A stretch of 64,000 bases of DNA from Rutstroemia sp. NJR-2017a BVV2 (taxonomy: Eukaryota > Ascomycota > Leotiomycetes > Helotiales > Rutstroemiaceae): the NCBI GenBank assembly GCA_002946415.1, contig NJPS01000004.1, forward strand, positions 501,001-565,000. The letters run 5' to 3'. Made by a program: the position numbers and the translations under genes. How positions within the stretch are numbered: position 1 is the first letter of the stretch; each line of letters begins with the position of its first letter. This document shows, piece by piece, positions 11,139-23,443 of this stretch. A model generated the notes under the pieces. The model made no database searches. It saw nothing but the letters and a program-made list of their open reading frames with translations, and was not told where the DNA came from.

Positions 11139-14100
11139 ATGAACAACAGCGCGTGGGAGACAGAGGATGAGTATGCCGCAGCAGCTCAATACTCTCTGCC
11201 TCCACCAACAGACACGCCCTACAGAACCCCATCAATTCGCTCGCGGCGATCATCTCGAAAATCTGTCTCTCCAGGACCCTCATCATCGCCGCCTCCATTG
11301 CCTGCTGGGGAAAAGCATCGAGAGGGATTGGATGTTGCTAATGACGAAAGGTGATTGGCTTCAGTAACAAGGCATGGAATAAGATTACTAACGTGATGAA
11401 CAGAATATCCATTCTTGATCCTAGGCGTTTCACACCTACGCTTCATGCAAACTTGGTTGCGGAGATCCTCACTTTACGTAGGGACCAAGAAGACAAACTT
11501 AAGACAATCGAGAGTCTAGAGGAGGCACTGCATGACACTCGTGGAGAACATGAATTACTGGAAGAACGTATCTCGGAAACAGCAAAGGAAAGCCGCTCTC
11601 TGAAACGTCAATTGGCCTTGCTAGAAGGTGGAACCTCTTCCGCTTTGTCAGAGCTTGCAAAGGAACGAGATGAAGCTGTCGAAACAACCTCAGAATTTCG
11701 CCGCCGACTTGAGATTACTCAGAAGAAACTGAAGACCCGAGATGAAGAAGCCGAAATAGTACAGACTCTATGGGGGAGAGACAAGGATAATTGGGAGGAG
11801 GAGAAAAGAAAGTTGGAACGCAAGATTCATGTTTCAGAGAACAGATTGAAGACTGTGCTAGACGAAGTTGCTGCCTATGAAGCCAGCCGTGCGAAAATCC
11901 AACCCACGGATGCTAATCTCGAGGACAATGATAATGGCAACGCAAGTGATGCTGGCAGCGTCCGGACGATGAGCCTGACAAACAGCATTCGGTTCTCTAT
12001 GCTCAACAGCCCTGGTGGATATGGTGTCACGAAAGGCAACGGCATCAGTCTCGCTGACGAGTTAAATTTTGACGACGATGAAGATCAGACTGATTACGAA
12101 GGTGGCCGTGAGAGCATCATATCAAATAGGCACAAACGAAACCAGAGCTATGAGAGTATGCTCTTCCGAGTACACCGCAGAAACCAGAGCAATGACAGCA
12201 CAAGACGGCCAGGAAGTCTCACACGTGGTAGGTTGTTACTTAATCAAACAGTACTGGAGAGGCTGGAGGCTGGCATCTCGGAAGATGATGAAGCACCTGC
12301 ACCTAAAGCCCAGTATGTCGATACTGGTATTCAATTCTCACCACCACCGTCTCCCAAATTACCATTGGTCATCAATACCGCTCCCATCATAGAAAAAACA
12401 ACCGTGGTTGATCTGGATATGACTACAAAGATCGAGAGGCAACCCTCATTCCAACAGCCAGCAAAGGACTGGGAAATTGAGGCGAACCAGCGACGAAAGC
12501 GTGTTTCCGCGAACCCACCGTTACTTATCGAACCCCCTAAGTGCTCACCCATGGTTTCAGCTGCGTCACAAACTCTCGACGAACCGCTTAGTCCTCCAAG
12601 AACACCAGTATCTCCCACAAGAGCTCCGCCACCTCCACCCATGTTTATGCCCTTTGAGGAGAAGCCAGTGATGACATCAACTTGTACGCAAACAGATACT
12701 CCAGCCGAGACCCGCGATGCGTCACCACCGTCCCTCAAACGCGTACCACCGCCTATTCCTATTCCATCAATCCAACTTCATCCTCCCAGCTCGACCCCCG
12801 CAACTCCGCGCGAGTCGTTATTACCACAGCTTTCTAAGGATGTAGGATGTCAGGTCTCGTTGCCAGGAACTGTGCCGATGAGGTCGATGGCCATGCAGAC
12901 GGAAGAAATCAGAGTCGATAAACGCTTGAATACCCTTCCTGCTCACCTCCACCCTTCTGTGATCTCATCCAGTCCACCATCGCCTGAACCAACTGCCGAC
13001 CAACACCGATTTTCGCCAGTTCCTGGAAATATTCCACCCAAAAGTCCACGTCGTATGAACAGCCAGCGTAGTGTTCAATCCATTCCTTCATCTCCACCGA
13101 CTTTTGAGACGAGAGATATGTACCCAGGAAATAATGATGACGGACCTTTGTCGAAAGACACCGGAACTATTAGGAGGCCCCATCGAATCAGCAGCTTGTT
13201 TGCAGGCTTTGATGGTGCAAGCTCTGATGAAGGTGAAAACTTTGATGGCGACATCAGCGACAACGATTTCAGAACTGCACTATCTGCTCCAAGACCTGCA
13301 AACCGAGCCACCAAGCGCATATCGGCAGTCTCCACATCTGTTCCGAACATTGTAGAGCAACCAGAGAATGTTGGTGACATGGATGATGATGAAGAGTATG
13401 ATCCTTCGGCTCAAGAGGTTCTATCTCTGCCGAAAAGAACTTCAGCGAAAACCCATTCACAGTTTGGCCAGCCTTTGTCGATTGTTACCACAGCCAAACC
13501 TGCGGAAATGCGTCGCACAGCTCTAATCCATAGTGGGGTTGTAGCTCACCAGGGCCAACCTCGCGGCTCAAGCTTGCCGGAAGACGTTAAACCACCCCCT
13601 TTCCCAATTCCCACCCGCGCAAGCTCTCGACGACCTCTGTTCCCTTCGAGCGCTCCAAGCGATGGCACCAGAAGTCCTACATATGGCCGCGGAAGTAAAG
13701 GTCTTCATCGAGTTGGTAGTGTTAGGAAGGTCCGATCTACGACTACGCTTGCACGTAATGCTCCGCCGCCACGACGACGCAAAAGCAGATCTCCTCATCG
13801 ATCTCCTTCAACTCAAGGCCCCGAAAGCCCTCGGCTACCACCGCTACCTCGTAACGATATCACCACCCCAAGGCTTTCAAGAGATACTGGCAGCAGTCGT
13901 TACAGAACACATAGGCGTCAATTGTCGACTACGAACACAGCTGTCACTTCAAACACTGCACCTTCGGTAAATACAGATGCTCCAGCCGCTAACCAAGCAA
14001 CTAGCGTGGTTGATGCCATTGCGCAGACCATGGTCGGAGAATGGATGTTCAAATACGTCAGAAGACGCAAGTCTTTCGGCGTTGCTGATTCAAATCAAGA

Positions 14101-15301
14101 TGGTGAAGGTGCTAATGGCGCTCGTCACAAACGTTGGGTATGGTTAGCACCGTACGAGAGGGCTGTTATGTGGAGTAGCAAACAGCCTACGTCTGGATCG
14201 GCGCTATTGGGCAAGGCAGGAAGGAAATGTAAGTACCACAACATATTAAAGCAATCGTGGGGCAATGCTAATTTGATAGTAACCATTCAATCGGTCTTGG
14301 ACGTCAAAGATGACAACATGCCGCCAAGAGGGTCCCCACCACTCTTCAATCGATCCATTCTTATCCTTACTCCTGCACGCGCTTTGAAGTTCACGGCGGT
14401 ATCTCGAGAACGGCATTACCTTTGGCTCACCGCTCTGTCTTTCCTCGCACATTCTTCTCAAGCTGTACCTGAGGTTATCACTCCTCAGTTCCCACCAGCT
14501 CAATCAACGAAACCTCCGCTTCCCGATTTTGAGATGCCAAGACAACCTAATCGTCACCAAAGAACCCATAAGATCCGAGATTCAATTCGTGTCGCAAAAG
14601 GAAAGACGGCATTTGGTCGCAGTGGACCTACTGCATTGCAAAATATAGACACAAATCCTAGTGTTCCTGACAGGGAATTATTCTTTACAAGTCCATCAGA
14701 TGCTGTCGCAGAGCCACCTTTTGTACCTCGCTTTTCGGAACGAGGCATCAATCACGGTCGCAAACGTAGTAATACGGGCCCACGCGTTGCACCTCCTCTC
14801 TCTTATAGAGGTTTCAGTGCAAGTCATGTACCGACAAACAGTACTGCTGGAATGAGCGTTACAACAGCAGGTTCATCAGAAAACTATTCCTACAGTTCCC
14901 AGCCATCATCGGTAGCGGGTTACAATGGCGTTAGTTCTCGATCTTCTGTTTGTACCTCGGATGCAAGTGCGCGTCCTGGCAACAATTTCTTCGATGCGGT
15001 TGGAACTGTGCGCATGGAAGCTTTCATCTCTCCCATGGGAGTTAATCGATTTGATGATTATCCGGACGAACAGGACGAAATCGATGTAATTCCGATTCAG
15101 CGTCGACGCAGCCGAGATAGAAGAAGAAACAGAAGACAAAAGGACAGTTACAGTAGTAGTCGCGGCGGGTTTGGTGGTGGGCGGGCGATTGAAGACTGGT
15201 ATGGCGGAAGCAAGACCGCAGGTGAGGAAGAATATGGATTTGACGATAGGACGGAGAGGTTTGGCCGAGATTCTAGGGATGATCCTTTCATGAATTTCTA
15301 G
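11139..15301 (+). CDS. apsA: ApsA/Num1-type cortical dynein and nuclear-migration anchor
   Basis: Three exons, 11139..11350, 11404..14228 and 14280..15301, encode 1352 residues. Both introns (53 and 51 bp) have clear GT..AG ends; the second is a multiple of three, so the frame also reads through it, but splicing restores the expected GRKLTIQSVLDV. Family role: these proteins sit at the plasma membrane, bind lipid through a C-terminal PH domain and anchor dynein, and mitochondria in yeast, to pull nuclei. Seen here: a Ser/Pro-rich N-terminus, a coiled coil at about residues 80-240, a long disordered middle, and the Mcp5/Num1-type PH domain at about 945-1075 (GEWMFKYVRRR, KRWVWLAPYERAVMWSS, HYLWLTALSFLAHSSQ). 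The C-terminal tail is Ser/Arg-rich. Residues 381-569 hold five Q-centred motifs described under findings. The ATG at 11139 has A at -3; one at 11127 is in frame but weaker. A. nidulans ApsA is longer, mainly through repeats missing here. Confidence 0.9.
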
Positions 15302-16755
15302 ATCTCAAGTCGAACTCTAAAATCAGCAGCGGCTGAAACAAAACAATCAATACACTCTCTTTAAATTTTCTTGAGTCAGGAAGGGTTGGAAAGGCTGGCT
15401 TGGACACGGTTCGAAAGGAGGGGGGCGGGTGTTCAACAGCAAGGCAGGTCAAGCCAGCTAGGATATATTAGGGTTGGAAGTGGATTTGCTGGAAGCAACC
15501 ACCTCAAAGGCATGGAACATGGAAATGGCTATTTCCGGGAATCTACTACAGTTGGAACAATGTGGGCTCGCGCCTCGTCACTCTCTGAGAGCTTTTACTT
15601 CTAATGTCTTTTTCGTTTCCTTATTGTACGTCAGCCAGTGGCAGAATCTTGAGTTGGGCCACTCACTGAGTGGTCTCATGGCGAAGTTTTCTTACTTACA
15701 CATTCTTGTATCTACCACTTTATTTTCTTTTACATTTTGTTCCCTTCCGAATCTTCTTGGATATCTATCAGTTGGAGAAGCACTCTAATGTGCCTTGGAT
15801 GGGACGCCTGGACGCCCTCAATCTCTTACCTGTCTCTTGTTCTTCATCGAATTCGATCACTTTTCTTTATTTCAAGCCGTTGGGGAGGAGAGGACGTGCG
15901 GAGGAGAGGATGGAGGGGCAGGCCTGAGCGGGGATAGCGTAGGGTGTGGGTTGTGGAACGCGTAGGAGGAAATGTGTATGGATGGGCAGCAAAATGTTCG
16001 TAGCATATATACTTACAGAACAAGTCAATACAACAGTAGTGCCAAGTCATTATTCTTGATTATGAATTGCTACATGTGCATATTTGATCGAAGTTAGAAT
16101 TTAGATCGCATTGTCTCATAAAGTTGAAGTTGTTATCGTCATATACAGCAAGAATCAATCGAATTTGTAGCATCGTCAAGTACTTCTTGACTTCCTCGAC
16201 TTCCCAGATAGGTTAGGTTGGCCGTCCAGCTAATTAGTGGCCAAAGCTTAGTTGGCTTGGGGTAAGCTAAAAAGAATGCGGGGAAACAACCTCTTTGGAA
16301 TAGTTGTGCCGAGGATACCTCTCGTTCTGATGCCTTCTCCTTTATCGGACAGGTCGCATGTACAATCCTGGCACCTGCAATCTCAGTGGCTAGCTATGTA
16401 GAACCATGTCCGACAGTCCGGTGAGATATCCGTTACCTACCGAGATAAAAGCTTCATAATATAAGTAAGACTTGCGGTGGGAATTGATAGAAAGCGAAAC
16501 TTCTCAGGCTTCGACTGGCTGGGTCTTTTATCGTCGCAGTTGGAAGTGTGGATTGAGAATTTGAGACATTTTGAATAGCTAATAGCTTGGAGAATAATTG
16601 TTGGTTCACGTCCAAAGGTATGTCCTACACCAAATTTGTGCAACTTCAGCTGGAGAGCACAGCAACGTCAATTTTCTAGGAGCTGCAAGATATTCTCCCT
16701 CTGAATAGCTCAATTGTTAACAAGGGCATCCGCAGAACACACAATCCACCCCAGA
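15302..16755. other. Intergenic between apsA and the acyl-CoA synthetase gene
   Basis: This holds the apsA 3' UTR and the promoter of the next plus-strand gene. Open frames here are short and overlap without motif support. No repeat or RNA gene was seen. Confidence 0.55.
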
Positions 16756-19007
16756 ATGTCTTCTCACCCACAAGACTCCGTCCAGACCGAATCTCTTCGC
16801 TCCCCAGAGACCTTTTGGGCCAACCAAGCCTCACGTCTTCACTGGCACAAGCCACCGACCAAGACCCTCACCGAGACTACGAAGAAACTTCGATCAGGCA
16901 CTTCGCATAAACATTGGGAATGGTTTGCCGACGGCGAGATCTCGACTTGTTATAATTGTGTGGATCGCCATGTATTGGCGGGGAACGGCGATGAGACGGC
17001 GATTATTTGGGACAGTCCTGTAACGGGGACGAAGACGAAGACTACATATAAGGAGTTGTTGAAAGAGGTGGAGACGTTCGCTGGAGTGTTGAGGGATGAG
17101 GGCGTCAAGAAGGGGGATGTGGTGTTGATTTATAGTAAGAAGGGCTCATATCTTTTCCATTGGTTACGTTGAGAGAGAGGGAGCATTGGCTAACAAACAC
17201 CTGCAGTGCCTATGATACCAGCAGCACTAATAGGTACTCTTGCGATATCACGACTCGGAGCTATACACGCCGTTGTATTTGGTGGATTCGCGCCTGCAAG
17301 TCTAGCGCAAAGAATTGACGCTTCGAAACCAGTGGCTATCCTTACAGCTTCTTGCGGAATCGATGGCGCCAAACCTCCAATGTCATACAAACCTTTCATC
17401 ACGGAAGCTATTTCCCTTTCCTCCCATAAGCCAAAGAAGACAATTATATGGCAACGGGATCAATTGAGATGGGACAATCCTAATAAAGAGAACGGAGAGA
17501 GAAATTGGCAAAGGTTGGTAAAAAGTGCTGGGAGCAGAGGGGTCAAAGTCGATTGCGTGCCGGTCAAAAGTACAGATCCTCTGTACATTATCTACACTTC
17601 TGGCACGACAGGTCTTCCCAAGGGTGTTTTACGAGAAGCAGGCGGGCATGCTGTAGGTTTGAATCTCTCAATCAGATACCTATTTGGAATTCATGGTCCG
17701 GGAGATGTCATGTTTTGCGCCTCAGATATTGGCTGGGTTGTAGGACACTCCTACATTCTCTACGCACCACTTCTTGCCGGTGCAGCTACCGTTCTGTTTG
17801 AAGGTAAACCCGTGGGGACACCAAATGCGGGAACATTCTGGCGCATAATCGAAGAATACAAAGTCAACGCACTATTCACGGCCCCTACTGCACTACGCGC
17901 AATCCGTCGAGATGACCCAGAAAACAAAATGTTCAAAGAAGTCGGTGAAAGAAATGGTTTCAGATCTCTCCGTGGACTGTTTCTTGCAGGCGAACGATCA
18001 GAACCGTCGATTGTTAGCATGTACCAAGACCTTCTGTCCCACTACGCAGCGCCTTCTGCTCAAGTCATCGATAATTGGTGGTCTTCTGAATCAGGTTCTC
18101 CAATCACGGGAATCGCACTCGCACCTCACGTCGCATCAGCAAATACAGAATCTGCGAAGCCTCTGACTATCAGACCAGGGAGTGCAGGGAAACCTCTTCC
18201 TGGTTTTGATGTCCGGATTGTTGATGATTCTGGGAATGAGGTGCCTCAAGGAACGATGGGGAATATAGTTCTAGCAATGCCGTTGGCTCCAACGGGGTTC
18301 AGGACGCTGTGGAATGACGAGGAAAGGTTCTATAAGGGGTATTTGAAGAGGTTTGATGGCAAGTGGATTGATACGGGAGATGCAGGGATGGTGGATAGAG
18401 ATGGGTATGTGAGTGTTATGAGTAGGAGTGATGATATTATCAATGTGGCTGCGCATCGGTTTAGTACTGGTATGTTTCTTCATTGTCATCTATGTTTGAA
18501 TTCAACTAAGACAAAATCAAAGGTGCTATTGAACAAGCTATCTCTTCACACCCTCTCATCGCCGAATGCTGCGTAGTGGGCATCCCCGACGCACTTAAAG
18601 GTCATCTACCATTTGCGTTCGTCACACTCTCAACACCAGAACATCCGGAATCGGTGATACCGGATGAAGGGCTAGAAAAGGAGATTCAGACGTTGGTGAG
18701 GAGGCAGATTGGGGCAATAGCTAGTTTGGGGGGTGTTATACAGGGGAAGGGGATGATACCAAAGACGAGGAGTGGGAAGACGCTGAGGAGAGTCTTGAGA
18801 GAGTTGTTGGAGAGGGAGGTTGAGGAGGCGGCGGCGGCGGAGGGTGAGAATGGTGGGGAAAAGGGGGAGAAGAAGAGGAGAGAAATTAATGTCCCGGCTA
18901 CCGTGGAAGATGCAAGTGTCGTGGAGGTGGCGGAGAAGAAAGTGGGCGAGTACTTTAAAGTGAAGGGATTAGTGCATAAGGGCATAGAGGTGAAAGCGAA
19001 GTTGTAG
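16756..19007 (+). CDS. Short-chain acyl-CoA synthetase (acetyl/propionyl-CoA ligase, ACSS3/PrpE-like)
   Basis: Three exons, 16756..17134, 17207..18469 and 18523..19007, give 708 residues in frame. The enzyme activates a short carboxylic acid to its acyl-AMP and then to the CoA thioester. Seen here: an ACS-type N-terminal cap (SPETFWANQASRLHWHKPP), the AMP-binding loop YTSGTTGLPKG at about residue 255, the WWSSESGSPITG substrate/AMP motif, the hinge TGDAGMVDRDGYVSVMSRSD near 520, SRSDDIINVAAHR, and the catalytic-lysine motif PKTRSGKTLRR near 626. The pattern is closer to propionyl/ACSS3-type ligases than to acetate-assimilating FacA. Oddities: residues of about 646-668 form an Ala/Glu/Lys-rich low-complexity insert, followed by a tail ending GLVHKGIEVKAKL. 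No peroxisomal C-terminal tripeptide is obvious. Exact substrate cannot be read from sequence. Confidence 0.9.
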
Positions 19008-19863
19008 ATAAGCTGGGGAAACGGCACAGCACAGCACTTGAAAGGGCAATTCTCGCTGAGCGACGAGTTGGAGTTGGATTGTATGAGATATCACGACGGA
19101 CTTTTTTGTATCAGATTTGGAATAGATCACTCACTATCTACAAGGCAAAGCCTACACCGCACTCATATACGATAGCACTTCCCTTTCCTTCATCAATCGA
19201 TATCTGACCCCCACGTCTACTTCCCTCCCTTCTATACGCTCAAACAAGACTTGCTGCGTCGCGGGCGCCATATTTCTCGTACGCTCAAACTCAAATCTCA
19301 TACAGCGCTCTCTTGCATCGAAATGTCTTGTTTCATCACGAACTACCGAGGCGAAGAATGATGACGCTGATGAATTTTTTTTCTTACACAATGCTTACCA
19401 AGTCATTATGGAATTCTACTCTCCGCAACGTTTTCCAGGATCTCCGCCGCTACATTTCGTCAATGGGTTTTTGTGTTTGTATCGAGTGAGGGGAAGTTAC
19501 TTTCTATGAGACCTTGGGGGCTGTGTATGAAAAGAAAGGAAAGGAAAGGAACATCCGTGTTTAATTCCTCGATACAGATACAATACAACACTCCTTAGCA
19601 GACCGAGGTCCCATCTAGCGCCTGTAACCCCCTCATCTGAGACCAAATCACGTGATGAGTAAATCCTGCACCCCGCTGGCAAGGTAGGGGAGGTAATCTC
19701 ATGCAAGCGCCGGGCAGTGATGCAGCTAAATATTGGATGGGAGGAAGGGGGGTGCTGCTTTTGGGGTGTTTGGGGTTGGGGTGTGGAGTGGAGTGTATGT
19801 ACATCGTACGATGTGGGCAAATTGTAAAGGGCGACGGTGGTGTTTGTATAGCTGGTTGGTTGG

Positions 19864-19937
19864 TATGTATGTATGTATGTCTGTTGGCGGATGTTTGTTT
19901 TTTTTCGTGGTATTGTTGTTGTTGTTGTTGTTGTTGG
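19864..19937. repeat. (GTAT)n and (GTT)n microsatellites
   Basis: A short GTAT run at about 19864-19880 is followed by eight to nine GTT units at about 19913-19937, with a T-run between them. Confidence 0.85.
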
Positions 19938-20827
19938 AGAAAAGGGGCGAATGGAGAAATACGCACGAATCGGAATCCTGGATTGAGTAGATGCGGAATG
20001 AGCATCTGTCTGTAGCAATACTCCGTAGTGAGCAGCGTATGCGCATGTCTTTACCTCTACAGCACGAGCACGACCCGCGCGACTACACTACTGTCCCTCC
20101 TGCCGGTGCCGTTGCATAGCGAGGACCCTAATTCTCGTGCTTGCTTTTGCACTCCGCGTTCGTTCCGGGCCAGTCAGATGAGGTGAGATAGATCCATTGT
20201 TATGTAGATCTTGCAATTGAAGATATGGTGATGTGGTGCGGTGGTGCGGTGTGCTGGTCATTGGACTTGTTTCATGCAAAGACATCTCTGGACGATGGGT
20301 TTGGCTTCCGGTTTGTTGGACTGGATGGTCCTGGATGGAGACACTGATGCACAATGAGGATCATAGATATAGGACTAAGAAAGAAGTGTTTTGGATCCTG
20401 TCGTCGCAAACAATGGACAGAGATAATAACCCTTAAACTCCACACAAAGTTCCATAAAACTCCACACCCTTCAAGCCATCCATTTCCACCACCGTATCCA
20501 TGCTGTAGCTCAGCCGTCCGTGCACCGCACCACGCCACAGCTCTTCCATCACTACGACGCAGGGGGAACTCGGAACATGGCAAACTGTTAGATGGTGCAG
20601 CACCACTACCTTTCATCATTTCCTCCAAGTCAACACCGAAGAGCTTTCCTTGGTTCATCCCACAGGGCGAGGCGGCCGGGTGTCAGAAACTCCCATTAAG
20701 CCAAGCGATTCGGTTCGGGAGTCTCAAACCCATATCCCAAGTCTGAGATTTCAGATCCGGCTATACTTCCTAGAGATTGATTAACATACAAAGAAGAAAC
20801 AAAACACCAAGAAGTATTGAGGCTCTT

Positions 20828-20861
<34 letters not shown>
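20828..20861. repeat. (CTTG)n microsatellite
   Basis: About eight tandem CTTG units. They sit in gene-free DNA; the minus-strand reading gives a SKQA repeat that I regard as a by-product. Confidence 0.9.
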
Positions 20862-21271
20862 TGTGCAAGAGTTACACTACAGCAAGCAAACTGGCATATC
20901 GGTAGCTGCACTTCGTAGCCCGATGAACAATTGAAGATATTCGCATCTCACACTCCGGAACTCCGAAGCTGTAACGTCATGCCATCCACACTTAACGTTA
21001 CTGTAGCTCAGATTTGCGTCGCATCCTTACATCGAACCTCCCAAATTTATCTACCACTGTTCATTAGAATCATTGCCAACCCTAGCCCTTCATCTCCAGT
21101 ATCTCCGCCCCCAGAACAACCGCCCCAACCACATTCTCCAGACCCTTCCCCCTGTCCGTCAAGCCCTCGCAACTTTCCCTCTGCCTCTTCCATCCTAGTT
21201 CGCAAAACTCCACGAGCGCAAAGAAACAAACCCTACTACTATCTATCACCTATACCCGGAGAGAAAAGCAA

Positions 21272-21306
21272 TCACCACCACCACCACCACCACCACCACC
21301 ACCACC
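21272..21306. repeat. (CAC)n microsatellite
   Basis: About eleven tandem CAC units, which read as poly-histidine in one plus-strand frame. No gene is supported around them. Confidence 0.9.
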
Positions 21307-23443
21307 TCCCTCTCTCTACAAAAAACCACCCCCCAACCCAGACCCAAGATACATAAGCCCGCCCTACCCAGCCTAACTCAATAAACCCGTAGTCAAAAAC
21401 GTGCTCCCTCCTCCCCGAGATAGTGGATCCCCGATCCCCCTCCACACATGTCTGCCACGAGGTTTGCTTAAAACCCTCCGGGAGCCGTGATTGCGGGATT
21501 TGTTATTTATTTTTCTGGTGTTTGTTCTTGTGCTCTCTCAATGGACTATATGTGTATGTACAGTACTTGCTGGGTTATTTGTATGTTCATCTCGTATACA
21601 TAGAATAGGGAAAGAGATGTAGAGAATCTTAACTTCACACGGTATCTGCCCTTCCCCGTGCCCCATTCCAACACGATATCCATCCGGAGCTATCCCCGCG
21701 CACCCTTCCCCCATTCCCTCACTACCCTACCCACCTACCTCTTCCATCTATCTTCTCGAAGGGCGCAACAGGGTAGAAAAGAACCATCCATCCTTCCACT
21801 CCGCTTCTACTCTCACATGTTCTGTTCTACTGCTTACCCTGCATTCTTCAAACGAACGAGCTAGAACCCATCCTATCACATCACATCACATGCCCGAACA
21901 TCGCATAAGTCACATACTTCTTTTCGTTTCGCATTTCGGGGTCGGTCTCCGAGCTGGAATCTACGTACAGTACAGCAGATGAAAAATACCAGACCAGACT
22001 GAAGGATGCCAAATTGATACTGATGATAATGATGATGGATAGAACACGGACTCAGATAATCACCTTCACAGTCAAAATAACAAGCAAAAGACTTCAGATC
22101 AGAATGATTTTTGTGGTTCATTTCCCCTAACCCTATGATTTGATCCCCCCTTTCCCAGATACACAGAGAATATCACAATATCCACCCTGCCTCCCACCAG
22201 CCCAGCCCATACCATCCCAACCCATCCGACCATTCTTTCCACGTCTCAATTCCCTTCCTCTCCTGTCTGCTTCAAAGCCATATATATCTTTCCCAACCCT
22301 CCATACCATTTGCATTTTGCATCCAAAACCCACTCAAGCAACCCGCAAAACCCGTAGGCATTCTCAATCAAATCAGGATCTTTCTTTTATCTCTCTTCCT
22401 CGCTCTGCCCCTCACCATGCTCCTCTCCCTCCACCCCCAAGCACATAACATGAACGTAAACCGCAGCAGGAGAAGAAATTTCTCTGAACACAAGTTAATG
22501 CAGCCCAACCATCCTCCAAACGACCTCAGAAGAAAGTAGGAAGGAAAAAAAGAACTAAAAAGTGTTGAAGGGTGGAAGAAAAAAATATCGCAAAATAAAC
22601 TATGAGAAAAAAAAGGGGGGGAAGCTGTTAGCTAGCAAGAACCTTTTGCCCAGTTCAATATCCATTGCGAGCCAAATAAAAAGCAACTACCGGAAATAAA
22701 AAGGTGTAATATGGACGTCATTGAAGAAGAGGAATGGGGGAGGGGAAATATGGGGGAAAGGTTTTGTGAGATGGAAATATAAGGTGCTATGCTAGCTACT
22801 ACCAAAAAAAGAAACGTGGGGTTTCACGTAGGATGAATGATGACATCTTTTGGTAATGACAAGCAAGCATAGCAAACATACAGTGTCGAAAATGGGGCAG
22901 GTGTAATGAGGAAGCAGAAACGAGCAGGGCGTTATGATGAGGAATTCCCAAAGAAGCACACTTATTTGCTATTTGCAGTCTTAACAAAAACCAGAGGTCG
23001 TTTCGATGATTTGGGAGAAAGGAAGAAGAAATTCGTGAAAATGTGATCGATTTCGTTGCGCCAGAGACACCAAAAGTTCCAAATGATCAGATGAAGCCCG
23101 AGAGGAGGAAATTCTTTCCGAAAATGTTGTTATTTGTTTGCGCGCGAATTGGCATGTAGATAGTTGAAGGGATTTCCATCAATAAAGTATCATAAATACG
23201 CCATATGCCACTCTTTTGGTACTCCGTTCGCCAGCTCAGTTTGGAATTCGAGCAACGATGTTGAGGATAGAAGGGAAATCTTTGAGAGGATGTTGAGAGA
23301 AGATTGTGTGTATGCGCGAGAGGTTCGTAAAATAGGTAGAAGAGGCATCTAGCCAAATGAATGTCGTAAAGTTCGTTGAAAAATCCATGCGAAAATAGCT
23401 ATGTGCTGGAAATATGTCTTGACGCGTAAAAGGGACCAATTCC

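Larger units (their letters stand above)
19008..23443. other. 4.4-kb gene-free region between convergent genes
   Basis: The acyl-CoA synthetase and ras2 genes point at each other, so neither promoter should lie here, yet the gap is 4.4 kb. I find only short frames driven by low-complexity sequence (poly-His, poly-Gln, Pro/Ser runs). The stretch is marked by pyrimidine-rich plus-strand sequence at 21-22.5 kb and several microsatellites listed separately. It may contain an undetected non-coding transcript or very long 3' UTRs. Confidence 0.5.

Noticed and set aside
19497..20018. 173-codon minus-strand frame between convergent genes
   Set aside because: Overlaps several equally long frames on both strands through microsatellites; Thr/Pro/Gln low complexity only.
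20931..21356. 141-codon plus-strand frame with a poly-His run
   Set aside because: It depends on the CAC microsatellite and on pyrimidine-rich sequence; there is no motif, no splice support and no coding-like composition outside the repeat.
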